Assembly: GCA_943369485.1 (NCBI GenBank)
Contig: CALRNH020000013.1
Location: 32,658-96,657, forward strand
DNA: 64,000 nucleotides
Direction: 5' to 3'
DNA from: ATX-6F1 sp943369485
Lineage (GTDB): Bacteria; Cyanobacteriota; Cyanobacteriia; PCC-6307; Cyanobiaceae
Below the pieces are notes generated by a model, which saw nothing but the letters and a program-made list of their open reading frames with translations, ran no database searches and was not told the DNA's origin. Every line of letters starts with the position of its first letter. The first letter of the stretch is position 1. Below, piece by piece: positions 1 to 7,205 of this stretch. Both the position numbers and the translations under genes were made by a program.

Positions 1-148
1 GTCGGCGGGCAGCCTAAGCAGCTGTTGCCTCTGAAGTGAGGGCAGCCCGGGGGACTCGTTGCCAACCAGCCATCCGGCACGGCGCGAAGCCTGGCGTGGG
101 CCTCTCGGCCCTTGAGTGCAAGCCCCTTGAGCCCCCAGGCTCCCTGGT

Positions 149-358
149 TCAGGGCAGGGTGAAGCCCGATTGAAGGTTCTTGAGGTCGAGCATCACCCAG
201 GTCACCCAGATCACGAGCGCCAGAAGGCCCGAGACCGCCGCCAGGCGTGCCGCTGCTCTAAGGACCGTCTCGAGAAGGCTGATTTCTTTCACGCGCCGAT
301 CAGGCTGGTCCTCCATCTTGATGCTTGCTGGTTCTGAGGTGACCCCTTGCTCAGCCAT
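149..358 (-). CDS. Small single-pass membrane protein, hypothetical
   Basis: A 69-residue protein with a charged N-terminal half (about residues 1-35) and one hydrophobic segment at about 38-57 (LAAVSGLLALVIWVTWVML), so probably an inner-membrane protein with a single span. I recognise no family. It begins 27 bases downstream of the secreted-protein gene at 386-919 on the same strand, so the two could be cotranscribed. It lies at the distal (left) end of the integron cassette array, and no attC site was found to its left. A plus-strand frame overlaps it but looks like a shadow. Confidence 0.45.
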   Translation of the reverse strand: MAEQGVTSEPASIKMEDQPDRRVKEISLLETVLRAAARLAAVSGLLALVIWVTWVMLDLKNLQSGFTLP

Positions 359-385
359 CGCCCCCGTCCCACCTCCCTGTCCCGT

Positions 386-919
386 TCAGTGGTCGATCTG
401 GGCCGGCTTGGCAGGCTGGAGCGACTTGTTGGGGGCCGGCGTCGCGGCGATCACCTTCGCCAGCGTCTGCCGCAGGGAGGCGAGCTGCTGGCCCAACGGC
501 CCTGCCTTCGTGGGGTACCTGTGGAACTCGAAAACGATTTTTCGCTTGACCCCGCTTTGGCTTTGAAGTTCGATCCACTCTGATCCGCCATCGGCGCAAT
601 CAGGGCAGCCAATCACCTCATTGGGTTCTGTCAGCTGAAGCTGTTCGGCCAGACGAACGAGCTTCACCCAGGTTGGCTGGGGAAGGACGGTTCGCAGAGT
701 TTTTGGAGCGGGGGTTGTGCCATCGGGAGAGCGCCAGGCTCGGCGCTCATAGCGCCCGTGGACTCCGACCAGTTCAAGTTCCTCATGGCAATAGCCAGCG
801 CAATGACCGAAACTGGTGCCGCTGCGAATGGCGGTAAGGGGATCACGCTGCTCGGCGCCTGCTGATGGGTGACCTCCCATCACGAGGCAGGCGATCAACC
901 ATGGGATTTGACTGTTCAT
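386..919 (-). CDS. Secreted hypothetical protein
   Basis: A 177-residue protein beginning with a probable signal peptide (about residues 1-22, hydrophobic IPWLIACLVMGG followed by a small-residue cleavage region SAGA). The mature part has two cysteine pairs (CAGYC near 40-44 and CPDC near 105-108), suggesting disulfides or a metal site in the periplasm. No family is recognised. It lies just left of a degenerate attC and may be a cassette gene. The start is supported by the signal peptide directly following it. Confidence 0.55.
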   Translation of the reverse strand: MNSQIPWLIACLVMGGHPSAGAEQRDPLTAIRSGTSFGHCAGYCHEELELVGVHGRYERRAWRSPDGTTPAPKTLRTVLPQPTWVKLVRLAEQLQLTEPNEVIGCPDCADGGSEWIELQSQSGVKRKIVFEFHRYPTKAGPLGQQLASLRQTLAKVIAATPAPNKSLQPAKPAQIDH

Positions 920-924
920 GGTGA

Positions 925-989
925 TCGGAGGTTGATCATCAGCGGGCTGGACCGTGCAGGAGACCGTCTGCTTTATCTGGTTGTTAGGA
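925..989 (-). repeat. Degenerate attC site (cassette of gene 984-1232)
   Basis: On the minus strand it starts with TCCTAAC (983-989, carrying the TAA stop of gene 984-1232) and continues as AACCAGAT, then AG and CGG motifs, and later CCCGCT..TGAT. The site at 6069-6155 has the same order of motifs. The distal GTTRRRY core is not recognisable, so the site is probably mutated or was truncated. The left boundary is approximate. Confidence 0.5.
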
Positions 990-1232
990 GCGCCTGCGCT
1001 TCTTTGAAGTAAGCCACTGCCTCAGTAGGTAGATGCTTGATGAGGCGAATGCGAGTAACGCGAGCAACATGATCGTGCCAGAAACGCTCGCATGAAATTG
1101 AAGGCGTGCCGACTCCTCAGCACCTGCATCGGGGGAGGGGAATCCGAAAAATACCCCCCACACCGAACCGGCCAAGAAACCTATGGAGCTCCCCAGCATC
1201 AGAAGGAGCGCAGTTCTCGAAGCAGTGGTCAT
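984..1232 (-). CDS. Small membrane protein with two predicted spans, cassette gene
   Basis: An 82-residue protein with two hydrophobic segments (about 8-30 and 48-70) joined by a short acidic loop and ending in a strongly basic tail (SKKRRRS). A two-span inner-membrane protein with a cytoplasmic positive C-terminus is the simplest reading. No family is recognised. It is bracketed by attC sites at 925-989 and 1240-1329, and its TAA stop lies within the CTAAC core on its left. This is the arrangement expected of an integron cassette. Confidence 0.6.
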   Translation of the reverse strand: MTTASRTALLLMLGSSIGFLAGSVWGVFFGFPSPDAGAEESARLQFHASVSGTIMLLALLAFASSSIYLLRQWLTSKKRRRS

Positions 1233-1239
1233 CGTTTCG

Positions 1240-1329
1240 GCCTAACGCTTGCCATTGCCTGCACGTAATCAGCCCGCGCTGATCACAGCGTTGTGAAGGG
1301 GGCGTGAGAGATGAATGGCACTGTTAGGT
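1240..1329 (-). repeat. attC recombination site
   Basis: Ninety bases from GCCTAAC (1240-1246) to GTTAGGT (1323-1329), matching RYYYAAC and GTTRRRY. Inside, TGCCATT pairs with AATGGCA near the other end, and a central ATCAGC..GCTGAT hairpin forms the terminal structure. Read on the minus strand the site follows the gene at 1324-2085, whose TAA stop lies in the core. Confidence 0.88.
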
Positions 1330-2085
1330 TGCACTTGATAGAGCTTTCTTGAGTTCATCGTAGTTATCCGAACGCCCAGCAGCGCTATCTAGAAATACCC
1401 CAATCGCCGCTGCCTGCCTCTTGATGGAATGTACATCATCGCGAGAGACAATCCATACTGCTAGCACTCCATGTGAGATACGCATTGCAGCTACGCATAG
1501 TCCTTGACCTTCAGGAATGCAAAGAGTGCTTGGCTCGTCGTCGAGAAGCCGCATCCTGTTAACCAACTTCCTCGCTGGCACTAATTGGCCTCCAATCACA
1601 CCCAGGCTGTTCTCTTTGCCGAGCGAGTCTTCTTGAATTAAGGTAAATCTGCGAAGGTTATCCTTGAATAATGAAGGACCCAGGCATTGCTGACGCGCCC
1701 AGCGCTGGGTTAGCATATCACAGAGTTCCGGGATGGAAAGCGATTCATCAAGCTGCGTATTCTGGAAGCTTTTGTAGTCGTCAAGTTCAACATCAACACT
1801 TGTTGCCGAAACAGGTCTACCTTTGACTCCGGTGTGCTTTACAAGTATCTCTAGCGGTACTGAACACAACCACTGCGAGTCCTTTTCTGGGCAGGGCCGC
1901 TGTACCCTTGACAAACCACTACGGGTGATTGCCACTACTGGTAGATTCAACTGGTTTGTCCCAACTTTGAGACCTACTACCTTTGCGAGTGCCTTAACAG
2001 GTGGCCTAAACTCAGCGCTGTCGCGATGCTGACAGGCAGTCACCAGCAGTGCCAAGAGAGCAGCATTAAGCAGATCTAGTCTCAT
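1324..2085 (-). CDS. Predicted lipoprotein, cassette gene
   Basis: A 253-residue protein with a short lipoprotein signal peptide ending in a lipobox (LLVTAC, Cys about 18), so it should be lipid-anchored to a membrane facing the periplasm. The mature part carries several cysteines (PCPEKDSQWLC, CDML, QQCLG, TLCIPEGQGLC), consistent with disulfides. I recognise no family. The composition is clearly more AT-rich than the chromosomal backbone after 7.9 kb, consistent with foreign origin. The stop codon is embedded in the attC at 1240-1329, and another attC begins 4 bases upstream of the start, so the cassette boundaries are clear. Confidence 0.65.
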   Translation of the reverse strand: MRLDLLNAALLALLVTACQHRDSAEFRPPVKALAKVVGLKVGTNQLNLPVVAITRSGLSRVQRPCPEKDSQWLCSVPLEILVKHTGVKGRPVSATSVDVELDDYKSFQNTQLDESLSIPELCDMLTQRWARQQCLGPSLFKDNLRRFTLIQEDSLGKENSLGVIGGQLVPARKLVNRMRLLDDEPSTLCIPEGQGLCVAAMRISHGVLAVWIVSRDDVHSIKRQAAAIGVFLDSAAGRSDNYDELKKALSSAT

Positions 2086-2089
2086 GGCG

Positions 2090-2180
2090 ACCTAACGCTG
2101 CCCATTAATTGCAGGCAAGGAGGCGGGGAGGCGCAGCAGAGATTTAGTGGTGGGCAGACTACTCAAGGGGCTTGTTAGGC
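2090..2180 (-). repeat. attC recombination site
   Basis: Ninety-one bases from ACCTAAC (2090-2096) to GTTAGGC (2174-2180). CTGCCCA near the left end pairs with TGGGCAG near the right end, giving the typical attC stem with a purine-rich unpaired middle. On the minus strand it ends in GCGTTAGGT. It separates the cassette genes 2266-2643 and 1324-2085. Confidence 0.88.
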
Positions 2181-2265
2181 AAAATGCTTGTCGGCAGATT
2201 CTAACCCGCTTAGAATGCCCTATACTCCACAGGATAAAGGTGATCAACTTGCACCAAACTGCTAA

Positions 2266-2643
2266 CTAGGAGCCGGTTGAGATCCGGCTATTGTCGTCTC
2301 CCGTCCAAATCAGTTGTTTATATGTTTCGTTGCCAAGCAAGCAAATCAAGTCAGTGAAGGCTGGCGCCCAATAGGCTAGTTCAACAATTCCATCTTGTCC
2401 AATTGCCGGAGGTGGCAACGTTGCTTGAGAAGGAGTTCTGGTGACAAACTTTATGCGTCCAATCAATTGTCCACCTGTGTCATAAAGAAAGATCGGCCCA
2501 GCATGCTCATCTCTTGCAAATAGAGCATATGTATAGCGGCCGATAGGTTTAGTAAAGCCAGCTTGCCAATTCAGGTCTGATTGCGATTCTTTCATTCTTG
2601 CCTGCTTGCTAATCAAACTTGATAGCAAGTCAAGCTGCGGCAT
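2266..2643 (-). CDS. Hypothetical protein, cassette gene
   Basis: A 125-residue protein with no signal peptide or membrane span. It is rich in aromatic residues (YTYALFARDEHAGPIFLYD, YWAPAFTDLI) with a mixed alpha/beta look. No family is recognised. The gene is AT-rich compared with the backbone. Between its stop and the attC at 2090-2180 lies about 85 bases of non-coding sequence. The next attC upstream (2710-2794) sits 66 bases before its start, leaving room for a promoter or leader. Confidence 0.55.
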   Translation of the reverse strand: MPQLDLLSSLISKQARMKESQSDLNWQAGFTKPIGRYTYALFARDEHAGPIFLYDTGGQLIGRIKFVTRTPSQATLPPPAIGQDGIVELAYWAPAFTDLICLLGNETYKQLIWTGDDNSRISTGS

Positions 2644-2709
2644 GGGGCGCCAACAGCCTTATACTCATGAAAATACACAAAATGTCAAGGTACTCCAAGG
2701 CAAGTATCA

Positions 2710-2794
2710 TCCTAGCGCTCAAGATCAGCGACGGGTCAGAATCTACGCATTGAAGAAGCTACATGCCCCAGTCTTCTGTATCTGGATGTTAGCC
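2710..2794 (-). repeat. Degenerate attC site
   Basis: Runs from TCCTAGC (2710-2716) to GTTAGCC (2788-2794). It shares the same blocks, in the same order, as the good site at 6069-6155: CGCTC, ATCAG, CGGG, then CTTCTG, ATCTGGATGTTAG. The left core has AGC instead of the required AAC, which would be expected to reduce or abolish recombination there. Confidence 0.68.
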
Positions 2795-2823
2795 ATTCAT
2801 TCAATGAGATTACCGCAAAAAAT

Positions 2824-3573
2824 TCATGTTGAGGGCTTGGGATAAATTGTTCCTCCAACAACGCTGGACAAATCGACCTGCGCCCAATCAAAGCTATTCA
2901 TGGCTATATCTCTTATCTTTGTTCCAAGGTACTCACTGTGGCAATAAAGGCCACCTACAGGCCTATATCTTAAATACTCATCTGCTTGGGACGAAAATCT
3001 ACCGACAATTGGATTGGACATACCTGCCTCGACGCAATCAAATCCAAGCGCTTCGGAGAAAAGAACCTTTAATGCCATATCACTAAACTGGAAGAAATGC
3101 CATGGCCTCTCATGTGATGAAAATGAAAAATGCGTTTCCACAAAAACGTGGCCACCGACTCTGAGTAGCTTTGAAATCTCAATTGCAACGAGCCAAGGCA
3201 TTGCAAAGTGCTCAAAACACGCACTTGAGTATATAAGATCAAACTGCTCTCCAGCCTTAAAATAAGACGATAGCCTATGTGCATCTCCTACTACATCAAC
3301 GTTGTCCCCCGGAAAATAGTCAAAGCCTGTGTAATCAGCTTTGGCGAAACCCTTTCTGGCATTTGAGGCGCCAGTAACCTCACGACTGCCTATTTCTAGC
3401 ACTCGCGCTCCAGGCTTATTGCCGATTTCATATAAGTGCTTCTGCCATTTCCCATGGCTAACTTTCCTCGCCATTGGAACATCTGCCGCTAAAAAATTAT
3501 TGTCGAACCTTGACTCTAGCAATAATGGCAGCTTGCGTAGTTTTAACATGATTTGTTTGATTGATCTTTTCAT
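2824..3573 (-). CDS. SAM-dependent methyltransferase (class I, type 11-like), cassette gene
   Basis: A 249-residue protein with a class I methyltransferase fold. Motif I is VLEIGSREVTGASN (about 58-71), an acidic residue follows in GFDYFPGD, and a post-motif reads FDLIYSSACFEHFAMP (about 110-125), followed by LLRVGGHVFVETHF. It probably transfers a methyl group from S-adenosylmethionine, and the substrate cannot be told. The gene is AT-rich for this chromosome. It is flanked by the degenerate attC at 2710-2794 and a lone core sequence 19 bases upstream of the start. Confidence 0.72.
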   Translation of the reverse strand: MKRSIKQIMLKLRKLPLLLESRFDNNFLAADVPMARKVSHGKWQKHLYEIGNKPGARVLEIGSREVTGASNARKGFAKADYTGFDYFPGDNVDVVGDAHRLSSYFKAGEQFDLIYSSACFEHFAMPWLVAIEISKLLRVGGHVFVETHFSFSSHERPWHFFQFSDMALKVLFSEALGFDCVEAGMSNPIVGRFSSQADEYLRYRPVGGLYCHSEYLGTKIRDIAMNSFDWAQVDLSSVVGGTIYPKPST

Positions 3574-3592
3574 GATGTTCGTTTGGTGTGTT

Positions 3593-3599
3593 GTTAGGC
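3593..3599 (-). repeat. Isolated attC core (half site)
   Basis: GTTAGGC on the plus strand (GCCTAAC on the minus strand) lies 19 bases upstream of the methyltransferase start. I could not find a properly spaced partner core with complementary arms on either side. It is most likely the remnant of a partly deleted attC between the methyltransferase and the broken DHFR-like gene. Confidence 0.5.
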
Positions 3600-3639
3600 C
3601 GCATTGCAGGAGACATCTGTAATCGCTACAACGAGACTG

Positions 3640-4223
3640 TCACAACATTACAGAGGGGGCAAGGCTTGAGTAGCGCAGTCCCAGCGATCCTTGCTTGAAC
3701 TGACGGACATCGAGAAGCTGGAGGCTGAGGGCCCGACGAAAGAACGGGACGCCGGCTCCGAGCGCAGTCGGGTGGATGAACAACGCATACTCATCAACCA
3801 GATTGTGCTCCTGCAACGCCGTGACGAGCTGACTGCCTCCGTAGCACAACACATAGCGTTCCGAATCGCGCTTCAGGCGCGCTATCGCCTCAGATACGTC
3901 GGAGAGGACACCACACGTGTTTTCCAAGAGGGCTCCGTCAACGACGTTTAGACAACCACTTTTGGCATATCCATCCACAGCCGCCCGTACTCGCGCTCGT
4001 AAGCGGGTTTTCCCGCGTCATAAGCGGCGTCTGGCCAATACGGGATCATCACCTCGTAGACCTTGCGACCGTACAAGAACGCGTTGGCACCAGCCGCAAG
4101 CTCATTGAAGACGCCGTATACCTCTTGGTCGATGCGGAGCCAACTCCCATCGTCTTGCCCTTGCGCTTCAATATAGCCATCCAGCGATAAGTTCATTGAT
4201 ACGATCAGTCGTCCCATATGCAC
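3640..4223 (-). pseudogene. Broken RibD C-terminal/DHFR-like reductase gene
   Basis: Two overlapping frames together cover one reductase of the YyaP/YwjB type. Positions 3948-4223 encode the N-terminal half (VSMNLSLDGYIEAQ, FLYGRKVYEVM, YWPD, MDMPKVVV) and then reach a TAA. Positions 3640 to about 3905, in another frame, encode the C-terminal half (DVSEAIARLK, GGSQLVTALQEHNLVDEY, HPTALGAGVPFF). Reading through the TAA in the first frame still gives family-like sequence (TSLTEPSWKTRVVS), so there seem to be two lesions: a nonsense codon near 3948 and a frameshift near 3905. An intact protein would be an NAD(P)H-dependent reductase of unknown substrate. Confidence 0.7.
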
Positions 4224-4334
4224 CCACTTGCGTCAAAATTCTCTAGATCTGAAGTGGGCACATGCTGTTGGTGATTCACTAAATCCACAACTCCCTCCTT
4301 CGGCATCTGCATGGTAGATGCCGTGAAATAGTCC

Positions 4335-4751
4335 TCAGCTGAGCTGCTTAGCCTCAACGTGACGAGCGAATCTGTCCAAGATAGCTTGCCAGCCATGCCG
4401 TTGTTGCTCACCCGAATTAGTTGACTCGGCATCGAAGCTCTCACGAACCGTCGCCGAACCCTCACTCTCAGCGAACTTCACTACTACTAGCCGATCGTCT
4501 TCTAAATCGAATTCGATGAGTTCGTAGGGGACTACCTTCGTGAAGGTTCCTTCGAGATCAAAGCCCATGCTGCCGTCTTTGGCCTCCATGCGGTAAGAGA
4601 ACTTTCCACCTGGCCTCAGGTCGATCTGTGCACTTGGGCAATGCCAGTCTACCGAAGCCGCATTCCATTGCTGAATGTCTTCAGGTGAGGTCCACGCCTT
4701 CCACACTTCTTCGATGGGGGCAGCAACGCTGACTTCAATTGTGATTCGCAT
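4335..4751 (-). CDS. AHSA1/SRPBCC-family protein, cassette gene
   Basis: A 138-residue START-like (SRPBCC) protein. It opens with the family signature ITIEVSVAAPIEEVWKAWTSPEDIQQWN (about 3-30), followed by DLRPGGKFSYRMEAKDG, and ends with the typical amphipathic helix HGWQAILDRFARHVEA. Such proteins are small helix-grip folds with a hydrophobic pocket, and the ligand is unknown. It lies directly behind the attC at 4775-4860. No recognisable attC separates it from the broken DHFR-like gene 111 bases downstream, so the two may share one cassette or the intervening site may have decayed. Confidence 0.75.
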   Translation of the reverse strand: MRITIEVSVAAPIEEVWKAWTSPEDIQQWNAASVDWHCPSAQIDLRPGGKFSYRMEAKDGSMGFDLEGTFTKVVPYELIEFDLEDDRLVVVKFAESEGSATVRESFDAESTNSGEQQRHGWQAILDRFARHVEAKQLS

Positions 4752-4774
4752 GATTGTCCTTGTTTGTGACGTGC

Positions 4775-4860
4775 ATCTAACGCGGCAGATAAGAGGAAGA
4801 GAGAATGCTGGGGACCGTACAATAGATCTCTGAGTTCTGCGCTGTATCTCAATGTTCGGC
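4775..4860 (-). repeat. attC recombination site
   Basis: Eighty-six bases from ATCTAAC (4775-4781, matching RYYYAAC) to GTTCGGC (4854-4860). AGATA near the left core pairs with TATCT near the right core. On the minus strand the site ends in GCGTTAGAT, a valid simple core, while the inverse core GCCGAAC deviates at one position. It follows the TspO-like gene at 4867-5391. Confidence 0.75.
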
Positions 4861-4866
4861 GTAACC

Positions 4867-5391
4867 TCACAACAGAGGTCCGGAGCCTAGGAACGGGTCT
4901 TGGTTGGACAAGGCTATGTATACCGACACATAGCTCGCCAGTACCAGCCACAACACCCGGAGCAGAATGAAACCTGCCGCCGCGCGGTCTAGCCGGGATG
5001 CGCAAGCCAAACTGACCAGCCCAACGATTAGCCCGGCAACTGTGTCTACCGCTCCGAGAACCGGGCTGTGGAGCAGGAAGTAGAGGGTTGTAAAAGCTGC
5101 GAATAGCATCCACCCAATACTCTCCGACCACAAGAACCAGGACCGCCCGCCTGATCGCAGCGGCGAATTGGCAATTCGGTACAAAGCGACTAGGGAAGTC
5201 ACGTTGAGGAACAACCAGACCGGGGCGAAGGCCCAGTCTGGCGGTGCGACATACGGTTGTAGGAAGGAGTTGTAGAAGTCGTAGTCTCCACCGAACCCAG
5301 ACGGGAGTGCGCTAGTCGCGTTGGCCACCAGGAGAATGGCCACTGCGTGCCACCACCGGAAGCCGCCAAGCTCACCGTTCGTGCTATTCAT
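4867..5391 (-). CDS. TspO/MBR (tryptophan-rich sensory) family protein, cassette gene
   Basis: A 174-residue membrane protein with five predicted hydrophobic helices. The TspO/MBR signature PPDWAFAPVWLFLNVTSLVALY lies at about 49-70 (written here without its last residues), and the fifth helix carries LRVLWLVLASYVSVYIALSN. TspO proteins bind tetrapyrroles and sterol-like ligands and are linked to stress responses in bacteria. The N-terminus (GGFRWWHAVAILLVANATSALP) resembles the first TspO helix. Its stop is 6 bases from the attC at 4775-4860. Finding this gene as an integron cassette in a cyanobacterium is notable. Confidence 0.75.
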   Translation of the reverse strand: MNSTNGELGGFRWWHAVAILLVANATSALPSGFGGDYDFYNSFLQPYVAPPDWAFAPVWLFLNVTSLVALYRIANSPLRSGGRSWFLWSESIGWMLFAAFTTLYFLLHSPVLGAVDTVAGLIVGLVSLACASRLDRAAAGFILLRVLWLVLASYVSVYIALSNQDPFLGSGPLL

Positions 5392-5457
5392 TGTTTTTTG
5401 TGCCTTCTAGAGTGGATGATGAATACGGCCCTGGCAAAACATAGAGCGAAACGACAG

Positions 5458-5553
5458 TGATAACCACTGCATTGTCCACGCTATATGGGATGATCGGATC
5501 TGTGTGGGTCTCAGAGCTTGTGCTTACACCGCCGGGACATTGAGCGGCTAGGC
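5458..5553 (-). repeat. Degenerate attC site
   Basis: The outer cores are weak: TGATAAC at 5458-5464 and GCTAGGC at 5547-5553 (one base from GTTAGGC). The arms are strongly complementary, with AACCACTGCATTGTCC on the left matching GGGACATTGAGCGGCT on the right with few mismatches. The site ends 9 bases before the stop of the VOC gene, the position expected of its attC. Confidence 0.6.
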
Positions 5554-5562
5554 CGCTGGCTG

Positions 5563-6030
5563 CTAGCCACGAACTGCTGCTTCTATTTCGGCGATGTCAA
5601 TTTTGGTTTGTTTCATCATCGCCGCCATCGCCTTGGTAGATACTGCCTTGTCGGCACTTGTTGTCAATTCAATCAGCCGCCTCGGGAATATCTGCCAGGA
5701 CACCCCATAACGATCCTTCAACCACCCACAGGCGGTTTCCTCTCCGCCATTTTCTGTCAACGCCACCCAGAGTCGGTCGGTTTCGGCCTGATCATCTGTC
5801 GCAACCGATATGGACACCGCTTCGGTCAGGGTGAACATTGGTCCAGCATCAAGTATTTGGTACGGCACACCGCCCAACGAGAAGTCGACCACAGTGAATG
5901 CGCCATCGCCGTTGTCGCCAACAAAGGACTTTTCGATTCGACTTCCATGGATCAGAGAGCAGTAATACTCTGCGGCTTCAAGACCTCGTCCGTCGCGGAA
6001 CCAGAGGCAGGTGCAAATCGAACTGGCCAT
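5563..6030 (-). CDS. PhnB-like VOC superfamily protein, cassette gene
   Basis: A 155-residue glyoxalase/bleomycin-resistance (VOC) fold protein of the PhnB / 3-demethylubiquinone-methyltransferase-like type. Conserved stretches are CTCLWFRDGRGLEAAEYYCS, PYQILDAGPMFTLTEAVS and CGWLKDRYGVSWQIFPRRL, with the usual C-terminal MMKQTKIDIAEIEAA. The exact reaction is unknown. The ATG at 6030 is chosen over an upstream ATG at 6054 because a GAGGAG ribosome-binding site lies at 6037-6042, about 6 bases away. It is bracketed by attC sites at 5458-5553 and 6069-6155. Confidence 0.8.
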   Translation of the reverse strand: MASSICTCLWFRDGRGLEAAEYYCSLIHGSRIEKSFVGDNGDGAFTVVDFSLGGVPYQILDAGPMFTLTEAVSISVATDDQAETDRLWVALTENGGEETACGWLKDRYGVSWQIFPRRLIELTTSADKAVSTKAMAAMMKQTKIDIAEIEAAVRG

Positions 6031-6068
6031 TGTGTGCTCCTCGAAAGAGTGCAATGAAGGGTTCTGCG

Positions 6069-6155
6069 GCCTAACGCTCCAAATCAGAAGCGGGCATGGA
6101 CTGAAAGCGGCAGCAATGCGTGACAGCCCCCGCCTTCTGAATCTGGATGTTAGGC
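6069..6155 (-). repeat. attC recombination site
   Basis: Eighty-seven bases from GCCTAAC (6069-6075) to GTTAGGC (6149-6155), both perfect cores. The arms pair almost completely: TCCAAATCAGAA-GCGGG on the left with CCCGC-TTCTGAATCTGGA on the right, separated by a short loop and with unpaired bases typical of attC. It is the best-preserved site of the array and the reference for the conserved blocks in the others. Confidence 0.92.
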
Positions 6156-6179
6156 GGCAATTTGTCGTCGTTGACTTGC

Positions 6180-7190
6180 CTACATCATGGGACTTGTGAT
6201 TCCAAGCTGTGACAGGTCGAAGTTAGCACTGTTTTGAATTGCAGCTAGGTGTCCGCGAGAGGGCAGGCCTAGTTCAAACCGAAGCGTGTCAAGAAAAAGA
6301 AGCTGCAGATATCGCTCAACGTCAGCATTCATTGCCGGCTTGACACCCTTGTGCACGTAATCGTGTCGCCACTGAGCGATCACGGCCAAGCGAGTGACTT
6401 CAGCCGCTTTGTTATGGCTTTTGATTCTGTAGACCTTCGACAGAGTCGTCTTGATTCGGTTTGCCCCTCCGTCACAAACGACCTCCAACGCGGTCCAATA
6501 CTCAAGGAACCCGAAGTCGCCACGCATAGCGCGATCGATCAACTGAAGCGCAAGAAGAAGTCGACGCCGCTTATTCTCGGCCGTAAGGGCGCGCAAGGCC
6601 CCAGCGATCTCGTAGATATCATCGCCATTCTGTGCACCCAAGAACGGCCCCTCTGCAGGTTGGGGCATCTTCATAGGTTCTCCGCTGACGTTAAATTGGC
6701 CTCCAGTTGCCTCGACCTCCCCTTCGAATACGACGTGGCGCATGAGGTTTTGCCCAGCATGGATGCAGATCAAGGCAGCCACTTCGTCGAGACAGCTCCT
6801 AGCGGAAGCTTCGTCTCCAGGATTGCCGTCCATTCGGTATGGCGTCGCGAGAAACACAGACGGAGTATCCGGCAGCTCTTTTGAGTCGATTTTCACGGCA
6901 ATCTGAAGCTGCCCAGACTCAGCTGACGTGATGTCAAAAGTCGACTGAGGAACGATAATGTCATTAGCTCGGCCGAAGGCATAGATGAGTCGGCCTCCCA
7001 AGCGCACGGCTATGCTGCCTTCTCTAGGCACACCATACATTGAGGTAAGCGCTTTGGCAAAATCATCGTGAGGAATGAGCAGACAGGTATAGATTCTCAG
7101 CCAAAAGCTGGACTCACTCGGCTTGGTGAACCACTCAGCTCGCGCCAAAGCGGACAATGCGATCTGAATTGGTGAATCAGTCTCTGCCAA
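6180..7190 (-). CDS. HEPN-domain (Apea-like) protein, first cassette
   Basis: A 336-residue soluble protein. The C-terminal region carries a HEPN-type motif, R-x4-H, as RHDYVH (R275, H280) followed by KGVKP and a long helix, as in Apea-like HEPN domains. HEPN proteins are often RNases in defence or toxin systems, but some are inactive. The N-terminal 200 residues match nothing I know. No antitoxin-like nucleotidyltransferase neighbour is present. The start at 7190 is TTG, and no better in-frame ATG lies nearby before the cassette boundary at 7206-7212. It is the cassette nearest the expected attI end. Confidence 0.65.
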   Translation of the reverse strand: MAETDSPIQIALSALARAEWFTKPSESSFWLRIYTCLLIPHDDFAKALTSMYGVPREGSIAVRLGGRLIYAFGRANDIIVPQSTFDITSAESGQLQIAVKIDSKELPDTPSVFLATPYRMDGNPGDEASARSCLDEVAALICIHAGQNLMRHVVFEGEVEATGGQFNVSGEPMKMPQPAEGPFLGAQNGDDIYEIAGALRALTAENKRRRLLLALQLIDRAMRGDFGFLEYWTALEVVCDGGANRIKTTLSKVYRIKSHNKAAEVTRLAVIAQWRHDYVHKGVKPAMNADVERYLQLLFLDTLRFELGLPSRGHLAAIQNSANFDLSQLGITSPMM

Positions 7191-7205
7191 AAGTCACCCC
7201 CGTCC

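Noticed and set aside
1..148. Possible attC at the left edge (AGCCTAAGC and a TGCCTC/GAGGGCA hairpin)
   Set aside because: No proper RYYYAAC/GTTRRRY pair; the hairpin is too short and wrongly placed.
4224..4334. Possible attC between the AHSA1 and DHFR-like genes
   Set aside because: Two hairpins exist (CCCACTT/AAGTGGG and GGCATCT/AGATGCC), but no attC core sequences; I could not support a site.
6180..7190. Toxin-antitoxin pair involving the HEPN protein
   Set aside because: No small nucleotidyltransferase or antitoxin gene is adjacent; only a single gene lies between the cassette boundaries.
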